A stretch of 64,000 nt of DNA, from the NCBI RefSeq assembly GCF_015354345.1, contig NZ_JADKYS010000004.1, forward strand, positions 1 through 64,000, read 5' to 3'. Of this stretch, positions 36,268 to 44,966 are shown in pieces. The position numbers were made by a program, and so were the translations under genes. The DNA is from Methylophilus sp. 14 (GTDB lineage: Bacteria; Pseudomonadota; Gammaproteobacteria; Burkholderiales; Methylophilaceae). How positions within the stretch are numbered: position 1 is the stretch's first letter; every line of letters begins with the position of its first letter. The notes beneath the pieces are model-generated. The model was not told where the DNA came from, ran no database searches, and saw nothing but the letters and a program-made list of their open reading frames with translations.

Positions 36268-36844
36268 AAATCAAAAGGCCAAAAAGTAAAATACATTCCC
36301 CAATATATTACTTTTAATAGCAAAAGTAAAATAACAATATTTGTATTTTAGTTTTAAACCCGCCTTATTCTAGAATGACATTTCAAGCTGTGTGAGCCAC
36401 ACAGTATGGCCATCTGCGCGCAATTGAATACGGCTTATATAAAAATCTTAGCATTGCTGAGAGTTTTATAAAGCATAAATATTGGCGCTCATATTACGCT
36501 GCATTGTTTCTGGGATTATTAAACGCTCAGTTACTGGTAAATTACCCGTGAGTAAAATCAAAACTGATTAGTCTTTTGCACAAGGGAGTCCAGATAACAG
36601 TAACCACCAGTCGATTATTAGTGCAATTATTTCAATAGCTAAAATTTGCGCTTCGGTAATTCATAAATTCTATTTTCTTTTTCACGCCTAAAAACACCTT
36701 GCTATTAACTCTATAAGTTGTAAATGGCTTGAATTCGCGGCAATTAGTTAAAGTAATCCCCGTATGAATTAATTTCAGCAACAACTAGCAAAATGATATG
36801 ATTTACGGTAAAGATAAGATTGATATAAAAATAGGTAGAACATA
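36268..36844. other. Gene-poor AT-rich gap before the methyltransferase island
   Basis: No intact gene is visible in this 577-base gap. Its right part contains the EAL remnant described separately. The rest is AT-rich sequence between the divergent Fic and methyltransferase genes and must hold their promoters; I cannot assign -35 and -10 boxes with confidence. Confidence 0.6.
36526..36645 (+). pseudogene. Decayed EAL-domain fragment
   Basis: About 120 bases match the DNA near 34399-34520 in the PAS-GGDEF-EAL gene. In one frame it reads KLPVSKIKTD-stop-SFAQG...DNSNHQSIISAIISIAK, against KFPVSEIKIDQSFVQG...DNNDHKLIVQAIISMAK in the intact gene. The in-frame stop and many substitutions show decay. 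It marks either a duplication or the worn end of a second EAL gene cut by insertion of the neighbouring island. Confidence 0.75.
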
Positions 36845-38581
36845 GTGGGAGATACTAAACAACTAACTGTAGTGGATTTCTTTTGTGGTGCCGGTGGTTT
36901 CTCCGAAGGATTTAGACAACAGGGATTTAGAATCATCCAAGGTTACGATAACTGGCGTCCTGCCATCGACACCTTTAATCATAACTTCGGCACTAACTCA
37001 GAATGTTATGACATTCTTAACTTCAACAACTCAATTGAAGAAATAAATAAAGTACCCAATACCGATGTGATTATTGGGAGTCCACCTTGCGTATCATTCT
37101 CGAGCTCCAATAACTCTGGTAAAGCTGATAAGACCAAAGGTCTGCTTCTTATAAAAGCCTTCTTAAGGATTGTCGTAATAAAAAAGTTTCAGAAGGACTC
37201 TATTCTTAAAGCCTGGTACATGGAAAACGTACCGAACTCAAAAAAATACTTGCCCGCGTCATTCAATTTCGAGGATCTAGAACTCACTGAATGGGCAGAG
37301 GAAAATGGACTTAATCCTCAGGCCCTAGCAATTACACTTGAGGGTAATCAGCCGGTCATCAATGCGGCTGACTATGGCTCATACCAATCAAGAAAAAGAG
37401 TTATTTCTGGTGAGATAATCGCTGCAAAAAAACTGATTGTTCCAGCCCCAACCCATTCAAATGTTGATCAGTGTTTACCTAAGTGGAGAAGTCTTAAAGA
37501 GCTTCTCCAATTAATGCCGTCCCCCATACTTAAAGATGAAAGCATTATTGTGGATCCTATATATCCCACAATAACGTTATCCTCAAAACTACTAACAGAT
37601 CATTTTTATGACAGTGGTATCTATCAGTCCAAATGGTCACAAGCCAAACGCCTCAAAACAAATCACCCGTACATGGGAGTTATGTCATTCCCCGAAAATC
37701 TTGAAAAACCAAGCCGAACGGTTCTTGCCACTATAAGTGCAAGCACTAGAGAGGCTCACATATATCAATCTGAATATAATCGTAAAGGTGATGGTGAATA
37801 TAGGTCCCCTACTGTCCGAGAGGCAGCCACAATCATGGGATTTCCATATACCTACCAATTTCTAGGAAGTGCGAATCCTAAGTGGAGATTAGTCGGAAAT
37901 GCAGTCTGTCCTTCTGTGAGCCGTGCTTTCGCAGGAGAGCTTTTAAAACATTTGAATCTTGAAATCCCTAGCTCGCTAAAAGTCACACTTCAGCCAAAAC
38001 TAGAGGGTGTTATTAATTTAAATAACCCTAATCCGATTAATTTCTCAGAGGCTTCAGTCAAGATAAAAAACTCAAGGTTTAGAGGTCATCCGTTAAAAGT
38101 TGGCAATCTTACAGTCACACTTTCCAATTACGACATTGCAACGCGTGGCGACGTGGGAGGAGCTTGGATGACAAGCATACAATATGGGACAGGAAGTGGA
38201 TTTCCAATACAAAAAGTCGATGATTATTACTATGAACAAATTGAAGAAACCATTAAGAAATTTCCAGCTGGAGAAAGCTTCATCAACCGCGTCAATAATG
38301 GCTTCTCAGACAAAATTGGAACGGCAAAGCAACTACAAATGATGTACGAACAGTGCAGGTCAACTGATTTGTTAACGGAACCGACATTGCTTATTGAAAA
38401 ACTTAAGCAGTTGATTGATGAGGCTGGCATAGCTGACTTGATGTATAAACAAGAACAAATTAAGTTTTTCTCATATAAAGCAGTTGTACCAGTCAGTCAG
38501 CTTTTTGCTTTATACGCTGTTAATAAAATTTCAACGATAGCCAACGGGGAATACAATGGATCAAAAAACGAGAATCAGTAA
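36845..38581 (+). CDS. C5-cytosine DNA methyltransferase with C-terminal extension
   Basis: This 578-residue protein has the C5-MTase motifs in order: I (VVDFFCGAGGFSEGF), IV with catalytic Cys82 in GSPPCVSFS, VI ENVP at 127-130, VIII YQSRKR near 180-185, IX (TVREAATIMGFP) and X (RLVGNAVCPSVSRA). About 190 further residues follow motif X, which is unusual and may bind a partner or DNA. It starts at GTG 36845 with AGG upstream. It overlaps the next gene by 26 bases. Its base composition is AT-rich compared with the housekeeping genes. Confidence 0.9.
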   Translation: MGDTKQLTVVDFFCGAGGFSEGFRQQGFRIIQGYDNWRPAIDTFNHNFGTNSECYDILNFNNSIEEINKVPNTDVIIGSPPCVSFSSSNNSGKADKTKGLLLIKAFLRIVVIKKFQKDSILKAWYMENVPNSKKYLPASFNFEDLELTEWAEENGLNPQALAITLEGNQPVINAADYGSYQSRKRVISGEIIAAKKLIVPAPTHSNVDQCLPKWRSLKELLQLMPSPILKDESIIVDPIYPTITLSSKLLTDHFYDSGIYQSKWSQAKRLKTNHPYMGVMSFPENLEKPSRTVLATISASTREAHIYQSEYNRKGDGEYRSPTVREAATIMGFPYTYQFLGSANPKWRLVGNAVCPSVSRAFAGELLKHLNLEIPSSLKVTLQPKLEGVINLNNPNPINFSEASVKIKNSRFRGHPLKVGNLTVTLSNYDIATRGDVGGAWMTSIQYGTGSGFPIQKVDDYYYEQIEETIKKFPAGESFINRVNNGFSDKIGTAKQLQMMYEQCRSTDLLTEPTLLIEKLKQLIDEAGIADLMYKQEQIKFFSYKAVVPVSQLFALYAVNKISTIANGEYNGSKNENQ

Positions 38582-39956
38582 AATCCAAGAAATTATCGAT
38601 CGGGATGAGAAAAATCCTTTCGGGGTCCAGGAAATTGCCTGGGAGGACAGTCTTAAATCGATGAATGTTTACAAAATCCCGTTAGCATATCTAGTTTACA
38701 ACAAATATAACGGTCGAATTTTGAGTAGGACCAAATCTTTAGAAAAACAGAATCATAGTATCGACGTCGAAACTCCCGAGGGGAAAAAGCAGATAGAGCG
38801 GCTCCTATGGGATTCAAAAGAGGATAGAAACAAGACAACTCAAGCAGACCTGGCAATCTCCGGTCAAAAGAAAGTAGGGATAATTACCCGTGACGGGATA
38901 ATTATCGATGGCAACAGGCGAGCCATGCTTCTGAATCGTTTGGGTAAGGATGATTACTTCAAAGCAGTTGTACTACCAGTAACTCTTGAAGAAAATCCTA
39001 TCGAAATAAAAAAACTCGAAACATCTTTTCAGATGGGGGAGGACGAAAAGTTAGGCTACAACCCTATTGAGAAATATTTGAAGGCAAAGGATCTTTATAC
39101 CGACCTATCGGCCTCTTTTGAAGAAGAAATTACCATAGCCAAAATTGCTGATTGGATGGGTGAGCAAAAATCTGCAATCAAAGATTATTTGGCTGTAATG
39201 GACATCATGGATGAATACCTAAGCGAACTAGGTTATGACGGCATATATACCCAATTGGATGGACGGGAAGATCAGTTTATAAGCTTGACGAAATGGATGG
39301 AGAATTTCTATGGAGAGACAAGCAGTAAAGCATTTGATGGATACAAAGATAATGACGTAGATGACTTAAAGATTATTTCATTTGATTACATACGGGACAA
39401 GTATGAGGGCAAGGAATTTCGAAATCTCGCTTATGGTCTAAAGACAAATCATTTCTTCGGTACAAAAGAAATATGGACGAGCTTTCGTGACTCACATTTC
39501 GAGGCGACTAAAGGAATAGAGGAGCCAGCAATAGATTTCAACTCAATGAATCTAAAAAGTCATTTGGACGATAGAGATCAAAAATTCCATGACAAAATCC
39601 ACGACCGAATCAAAGATAACCTTGAGGTACATTACGAAAAACTCAGGAACTTACAGTCTGGTAAAGAGCCTGAGAAACTGATTAAGAGAAGTATTGACTC
39701 CTTTGATGCAATCCAAAAAAATAATAAGGCTTTTAAAAATCCTGCCATTCAGCAATTAGTAGTCGAATTGGCAGATAAAGCTTTTAGATCAGTAACTGAG
39801 CATGCACCGTTAGAAATTTTTCCCAAAATAATTTCCTTATTAGAATCAATCGAAGTAGAAAAGATTGGTGAGGGTGATGTTGAAAAGGCTGAACAATTCG
39901 CAACCGATATACAACGCCTTTCTTACAAACTGACTAAAAAACTTTCTCAACTATGA
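38556..39956 (+). CDS. ParB/Srx-fold protein with DGNRR motif
   Basis: This 466-residue protein has an N-terminal ParB/sulfiredoxin-like domain, seen in KVGIITRDGIIIDGNRRAMLLNRLG with DGNRR at 118-122. This resembles DGQxR motifs of ParB-like NTP-binding domains in phosphorothioate-linked defence proteins such as SspE and DndB. The following 300 residues are helical, charged and unfamiliar. It is embedded between the methyltransferase and an SNF2 helicase with overlapping ends (the helicase start overlaps by 4 bases), so it is surely part of the same system. A sensing or NTP-switch role is inferred. Confidence 0.75.
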   Translation: MDQKTRISKIQEIIDRDEKNPFGVQEIAWEDSLKSMNVYKIPLAYLVYNKYNGRILSRTKSLEKQNHSIDVETPEGKKQIERLLWDSKEDRNKTTQADLAISGQKKVGIITRDGIIIDGNRRAMLLNRLGKDDYFKAVVLPVTLEENPIEIKKLETSFQMGEDEKLGYNPIEKYLKAKDLYTDLSASFEEEITIAKIADWMGEQKSAIKDYLAVMDIMDEYLSELGYDGIYTQLDGREDQFISLTKWMENFYGETSSKAFDGYKDNDVDDLKIISFDYIRDKYEGKEFRNLAYGLKTNHFFGTKEIWTSFRDSHFEATKGIEEPAIDFNSMNLKSHLDDRDQKFHDKIHDRIKDNLEVHYEKLRNLQSGKEPEKLIKRSIDSFDAIQKNNKAFKNPAIQQLVVELADKAFRSVTEHAPLEIFPKIISLLESIEVEKIGEGDVEKAEQFATDIQRLSYKLTKKLSQL

Positions 39957-41935
39957 TATTGATAGATATTGAGGAAAGCGATTCATCACCGAAGTTTTCC
40001 CTATCTGGAGAGATAGAGGCTATATCAAGCAACAGGAGGTTCATGACATCCCTAAAACGTCTTGAATCTGAGTTCACGTCCCATAAGATTTACGTTCCGT
40101 TCACTGATAAGAGCCAGATTACGATACTGCAGAGTCTGCGCGATTTGTTAGAAAAATTTGATTTACCTTACAGGCAGTCGAATTCAATCAATAATGAATT
40201 GAGATCATATTCTAATGAGCTGCAACAGTTTGAAGCATTCTCGACACTTGCCAAGCAGATTAGGAATAATGAGTTCAATGACAATGTTGACCTCGTAAAT
40301 CACTTTGACAATTTCCAGGCGGTTCTTTCGAAATCGTTAGTCAGAAAGTTGTATCCTCTTCAGTTACTGTCTGCTTTCCATCTAGCCTTTTCTCAGAACG
40401 CTTGCAATTTTGCAGTTCCTGGAGCGGGGAAGACATCCATAGTTTATGGCGCTTACGCTTATCTAAAAAGTTTGGATCAAAATAACAGCTGTCATGTAGA
40501 TAAGTTAATGGTCATAGGGCCTTTATCGTCTTTCGCTCCTTGGGAAAAAGAATATAAGGAATGTTTTGGACAATTCGCTTCTGTACAGCGGATGTCTGGT
40601 GACTTAACCATCTCGAAAGAAAAAAAGCTTCAGCATCTTTATGCTGCGACACCTCATGAGGTTTCACTTATATCTCATGCAGGTGTAGACATTCTATTGA
40701 ATGACATCATCGAATTCTTGAAACGTAATAAAACTATGCTTGTGGTAGACGAGGCGCATAGAATCAAAAATCCAGACGGTATCTGGGGTAAAAGCATTAC
40801 CGAGATATCTAAATATGCTACAGCCAGAGTTATCCTTACCGGCACCCCTGTACCGAATGGCTTTCAGGATATCTATAACTTAATGAAGTTCATCTACCCC
40901 TTCAAACATAAAGAAGTAATAGGATTCCATTATCAAAATCTAGTGGATATGACGAATGAAACAGATCTTGAATCTCCACGTATCCAACAATTGAAGAGAA
41001 ACCTTTCACCTTACTTCATCAGGATTAAAAAGGATGACCTTCAATTACCTCCAGTTACTGAAAACAATGTATTTGTAAATATGAATCCTATCCAGAGGCA
41101 GTTATATGACCAGATAGAATCAAAATACATAAAATCCTTCAAGAAAGATTCGTCTGCCACATTCATGGACATGGTGAATAAAGCCAAATTAATTAGATTA
41201 CGTCAGGCCTCCTCTAACCCCTTGTTACTGGCAAAACCACTAATAGGTGCCTTGGAAGAGAACGATTTAAATGGGGATATTGATCCAAATACCCGTTATA
41301 CGAAAAACAATGAAATTTTTATTGATGATGCGGAGTTTCTACGAAACATATTAAATTATTACACTCTTGAAACTCCGGTCAAATTCCAAAAGACCCTAGA
41401 GATTCTGTTAGGAAAAATCATACCAAACAAAGAAAAATGTATCGTCTGGACGATATTCATACAGAATGCTAAAGACCTACAAACATATTTGTTGACAAAT
41501 GAAATTAATGCAAAACTATTGATTGGAGAGGTGGAACAAAAAGAAAGAGAAATAATAATAGATTCATTCAATGACCCCAAGAATCTTGATTTCCAGGTTG
41601 TTATTGCCAATCCGTTTGCCGTAGCTGAGTCGATTTCACTTCACAAAGGGTGCCACAATGCCATTTACCTAGAAAGAGACTATAACTGTTCTAATTTCCT
41701 CCAATCAAAGGACCGAATACACCGTGTCGGACTAGAAAAAGACCAGGTAACGAACTACTACTACCTCATCTCTCGTGATTCCATAGATGAGGTAATTACG
41801 CAGAAACTTCAAATAAAAATCAATCAGATGAATGAAATCATCAACGACGATATTCCATTATTTAGCCGGATAGATGAAAGTGATGAGACAGATATCATCA
41901 CGGCTCTTTTAGATAATTATGCTGCAAGAGTTTAG
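39953..41935 (+). CDS. SNF2-type DNA-dependent ATPase/helicase
   Basis: This 660-residue protein is a superfamily 2 SNF2-like motor. It has about 150 N-terminal residues of unknown fold, Walker A VPGAGKTS at 155-162, the DEAH box at 266-269 (VVDEAHRIKNP), motif III ILTGTPVPNG, and a C-terminal RecA lobe ending with DRIHRVGLEKDQV. SNF2 motors in restriction and DISARM-like systems translocate on DNA. It overlaps the next gene by 17 bases. The AT-rich composition matches the rest of the island. Confidence 0.9.
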   Translation: MILIDIEESDSSPKFSLSGEIEAISSNRRFMTSLKRLESEFTSHKIYVPFTDKSQITILQSLRDLLEKFDLPYRQSNSINNELRSYSNELQQFEAFSTLAKQIRNNEFNDNVDLVNHFDNFQAVLSKSLVRKLYPLQLLSAFHLAFSQNACNFAVPGAGKTSIVYGAYAYLKSLDQNNSCHVDKLMVIGPLSSFAPWEKEYKECFGQFASVQRMSGDLTISKEKKLQHLYAATPHEVSLISHAGVDILLNDIIEFLKRNKTMLVVDEAHRIKNPDGIWGKSITEISKYATARVILTGTPVPNGFQDIYNLMKFIYPFKHKEVIGFHYQNLVDMTNETDLESPRIQQLKRNLSPYFIRIKKDDLQLPPVTENNVFVNMNPIQRQLYDQIESKYIKSFKKDSSATFMDMVNKAKLIRLRQASSNPLLLAKPLIGALEENDLNGDIDPNTRYTKNNEIFIDDAEFLRNILNYYTLETPVKFQKTLEILLGKIIPNKEKCIVWTIFIQNAKDLQTYLLTNEINAKLLIGEVEQKEREIIIDSFNDPKNLDFQVVIANPFAVAESISLHKGCHNAIYLERDYNCSNFLQSKDRIHRVGLEKDQVTNYYYLISRDSIDEVITQKLQIKINQMNEIINDDIPLFSRIDESDETDIITALLDNYAARV

Positions 41936-42902
41936 CCAATATACGAACTTAGGCACTCCCAAATTTTACAAAGAGCTAGTTGGGGTTATACATAAATCTT
42001 CGAAGCCCTGGTCAAAAGCCGACCTAAAGAAATTATTTTTCAATAGATCCATTGACGGCAGAAGCAGATTTGAGGGGTGTTTTGAGCTAGCTATTACTTT
42101 AGGCATATTGGATTTAGCACCCAACGAAACGCTGACTTTAAATACATCTTTCTTGAATCACATTGAGGATGAAGGATTACTTTGTCGCCGCATTGTTAAA
42201 AGCCTCTTTGAGTTACTCAAGTCGGACGTAATAAGTGCCAGGATTTTCTCAGAGGCTAATTTGTCTACTGATTTAGTTTTGAAGACTATAAGAATCACGA
42301 ATGAAGCTTTTGGTTTTAAGCATACTAACTTCAAACAACTACTAATTGATTTCGAAGTTTTAAAATATATTTCAACGGAAGTATCAAGCTATTACGTAAT
42401 CAATCCTGAGTATCAGGATCTTTTCAAAAAAGAAGTTCTTCGAAGTTATAGATCGAAGTCATTATCACCTGAACAACTTCAAAGAATCCTGCAACTACAA
42501 ACACAATATGGTACCGAAGCTGAGTTGTATGTTTTGGAATTTGAAAAAAGACGACTTAATAATCAATGCACTGTCTTGTGGGTAGCCGAATACTCTACTT
42601 CTGATGGCTATGATATAGCTTCGTTTGAAGATGTAGACTCAAGGACCTATGATCGATTCATAGAGGTCAAATCGTATAGTGGCTCACAACCTTACTTTCA
42701 TTGGTCTAGGAATGAGATTGATATAGCATTTGAAAAAGGGCAAACTTATTTTTTATATCTGATTGATAGGAGCAAGATTAATGATGTGTCCTATTCTCCA
42801 ATAATTATTCAAAACCCATTCAAGACAGTCTTCGAATGTGAAGAGTGGGAAAAAAATCCCGAGAATTATTTGATTACCAAAAAGAAAATAAACAGAGCTT
42901 AA
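41919..42902 (+). CDS. DUF3883 (NO VEIN C-terminal) nuclease-like protein
   Basis: This 327-residue protein has a C-terminal DUF3883 domain, seen as LYVLEFEKRRL near 203, GYDIASFED at 230-238 and RFIEVKSYSG at 246-255. The Asp232 and Glu249-x-Lys251 arrangement fits a PD-(D/E)xK nuclease core. The N-terminal 190 residues are helical and may recognise DNA or a partner. It is the last gene of the four-gene island and probably its effector nuclease. Catalysis is inferred from the motif. Confidence 0.8.
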   Translation: MLQEFSQYTNLGTPKFYKELVGVIHKSSKPWSKADLKKLFFNRSIDGRSRFEGCFELAITLGILDLAPNETLTLNTSFLNHIEDEGLLCRRIVKSLFELLKSDVISARIFSEANLSTDLVLKTIRITNEAFGFKHTNFKQLLIDFEVLKYISTEVSSYYVINPEYQDLFKKEVLRSYRSKSLSPEQLQRILQLQTQYGTEAELYVLEFEKRRLNNQCTVLWVAEYSTSDGYDIASFEDVDSRTYDRFIEVKSYSGSQPYFHWSRNEIDIAFEKGQTYFLYLIDRSKINDVSYSPIIIQNPFKTVFECEEWEKNPENYLITKKKINRA

Positions 42903-42912
42903 TCTAACTATG

Positions 42913-42954
42913 CTGTCGTAAGTGAATCTCATGCAATAGATTCACTTACGACAG
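42913..42954. terminator. 17-bp perfect inverted repeat after the island
   Basis: CTGTCGTAAGTGAATCT at 42913-42929 pairs perfectly with its complement at 42938-42954 around an 8-base loop. It begins 11 bases after the last island stop. There is no T run, so it is either a strong transcript-ending hairpin or a recombination or integration-related palindrome. The remaining bases up to 43143 show nothing else I can assign. Confidence 0.6.
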
Positions 42955-43143
42955 ATAAAATATCCAAACTTTATACAATTAAATTTAGGTCCAGGATATA
43001 AGGGGAAATAGCGAGCTCTAACTCAAACTTAGAAAGGCGCTTTAGACTACTCATGTTTGGTTTTCGAGATGAGTTTAAACAGAGTTTCTTCAAGAGTTTT
43101 TCGAGGCTTATGTCACTTCCTTTTTCTCAAATAAGGTTTCGTT

Positions 43144-44058
43144 CTAACTGGTTTTCTGCAGTAAGCGGCATTCCGAAAACAACTCCGCCACCCACTCAAT
43201 AAACGCCCGCACCTTCGATGATAAATGCCGGTTTTGCGGATAAAGCGCATTAATCGGCAAACTCCCTGCCCCATAATCACCCAGCACTTTTTCTAACTTA
43301 CCCTCGGTTAAATAGCCTTGCACCATAAAGCTGGGCAGTTGGCAGATGCCTATGCCTGCCAGCGCAGCGGCGACGATGGCATCGCCATTATTAATGGCCA
43401 GTTTGCGTATGGTGGGGATTTCTTGTTGAGCGCCTTCGTGCTCGAGAATGAAGTTGCGCACTTTGCCGGTTTTGGATGAAAAGAAGTGCACGGCCTGGTG
43501 GCGTTGCAGGTCGTCTGGGAGTTGTGGTGTGCCGTAGGTTTTTAAATAGTCAGGCGAGGCGACCAGCATAAATTGCATGGTGCCTACGCGGCGCGCGACC
43601 AGGCTGCTATCTAACAAATTACCGATACGGATGACGCAGTCGACGCCTTCTTCTAGCAGGTCAATCGGCCTGTCATCGCAGCCGATTTCGAGTTGTATCT
43701 CGGGGTAGCGGTTAAAAAAGTCTGGCAGTGACGGAATAATCACCAAACGCCCTAACGGCGTGGGTACATCTACCCGCAAGCGCCCTTTTGCGCTAACTGT
43801 GGCCTGGTTGAGGGCGGCTTCGGTTTCTTCTAGCTCGTTTAATAACCTGATCGCGCGCTCGTAATAGGCGGCACCGTCCGTCGTCACGCTGATGCGCCGG
43901 GTGGTGCGGTGCAATAACTTCACACGTAAACGTTTTTCCAGTGCCAGCACCTGGGCCGAGACGGTGGTTTTTGGCAGGTTGAGTGATAGTGCGGCTTTGG
44001 TAAAGCTCTCCAGCTCTACCACGCGCGTGAACGCCAGCATGGTGTCGAATCTATCCAT
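43144..44058 (-). CDS. LysR-family transcriptional regulator
   Basis: This 304-residue regulator has an N-terminal HTH (FTRVVELESFTKAALSLNLPKTTVSAQVLALEKRL) and a LysR substrate-binding domain. It resembles the DsdC/AaeR-like group often placed beside SDR genes. I took ATG 44058, which has GAGGGG upstream, over a TTG at 44088. It is divergent from the SDR-GST-hydrolase-like operon with about 140 bases between and probably regulates it. Confidence 0.9.
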   Translation of the reverse strand: MDRFDTMLAFTRVVELESFTKAALSLNLPKTTVSAQVLALEKRLRVKLLHRTTRRISVTTDGAAYYERAIRLLNELEETEAALNQATVSAKGRLRVDVPTPLGRLVIIPSLPDFFNRYPEIQLEIGCDDRPIDLLEEGVDCVIRIGNLLDSSLVARRVGTMQFMLVASPDYLKTYGTPQLPDDLQRHQAVHFFSSKTGKVRNFILEHEGAQQEIPTIRKLAINNGDAIVAAALAGIGICQLPSFMVQGYLTEGKLEKVLGDYGAGSLPINALYPQNRHLSSKVRAFIEWVAELFSECRLLQKTS

Positions 44059-44197
44059 AAGCCCCTCTAAGCTCTCTTGATTGTCCAATAAATTAGCACA
44101 GTGATTGCATATTTAGGTGATTTATCTGTTTTTTTATTTATTTATAGTGGTCACCAGTTTCAAACAACTTCATTACTTTTTAATTAGGAGATTTATT

Positions 44198-44947
44198 ATG
44201 AGCAAGAAACTTGAAGGTAAAGTCGCAGTCGTCACAGGTGCCTCTAAAGGTATTGGTGCTGAAATCGCCAGACGTTTTGCCCGTGATGGCGCAGCGGTGG
44301 TGGTGAATTATTTGTCTAGCAAAGCGGGTGCGGACAAAGTGGTGGCTGACATTACTGCCGCGGGCGGCAAGGCCGTGGCGGTGGGTGGCAATGTGAGTGA
44401 AGCGGCAGATGCACAGGCGATTATTGAAGCGGCGATTAGCAACTATGGCAAGCTGGATATTCTGGTGAATAATTCCGGCATTTATGAATTTGCCAGCATC
44501 GAAGAAATCACTCCTGAACACTTTCACAAACAATTCAATATCAACGTGCTGGGCTTGTTGTTGACAACCCAGGCCGCAGTGAAATATCTGCCTGAAGGCG
44601 GCAGCATTATCAACATTGGCTCTGTGGTCAGCCGCTTAACGCCGCCGGGTGCTGCGGTGTACACCGCGACCAAAGGCGCAGTGGATGCCATCACTGGTTC
44701 GTTATCCAAAGAACTAGGCCCTCGCAAGATTCGCGTCAATGCTTTAAACCCTGGCCTGGTCGCCACCGAAGGCACACAAACCGCGGGCGTGATTGGCTCA
44801 GAAATGGAAAGTGGCTATGTAGCACAAACCCCATTGGGCCGCACCGGCCAACCGAATGATATTGCCTCAGTAGCGGCATTCTTGGCTTCAGAGGATTCTT
44901 ACTGGTTAACCGGCGAGCAATTGCTGGTGGGTGGCGGTTTACGTTAA
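44198..44947 (+). CDS. Short-chain dehydrogenase/reductase
   Basis: This 249-residue NAD(P)-dependent oxidoreductase has the cofactor motif TGASKGIGAEI, NNSG, and the catalytic Ser and YxxxK in YTATKGAVD. It resembles FabG-like 3-ketoacyl or glucose dehydrogenase-type SDRs; the substrate cannot be told. AGGAG precedes the ATG at 44198 by 7 bases, which fixes the start. First gene of the operon with the GST and alpha/beta hydrolase-like genes. Confidence 0.92.
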   Translation: MSKKLEGKVAVVTGASKGIGAEIARRFARDGAAVVVNYLSSKAGADKVVADITAAGGKAVAVGGNVSEAADAQAIIEAAISNYGKLDILVNNSGIYEFASIEEITPEHFHKQFNINVLGLLLTTQAAVKYLPEGGSIINIGSVVSRLTPPGAAVYTATKGAVDAITGSLSKELGPRKIRVNALNPGLVATEGTQTAGVIGSEMESGYVAQTPLGRTGQPNDIASVAAFLASEDSYWLTGEQLLVGGGLR

Positions 44948-44966
44948 TTTTTTAAAGGCAACAAGA

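Noticed and set aside
36845-42902. Assigning the island to DISARM
   Set aside because: A methyltransferase and SNF2 motor are present, but no DrmB-like DUF1998 or phospholipase-D nuclease gene is found; the ParB-like and DUF3883 genes do not fit.
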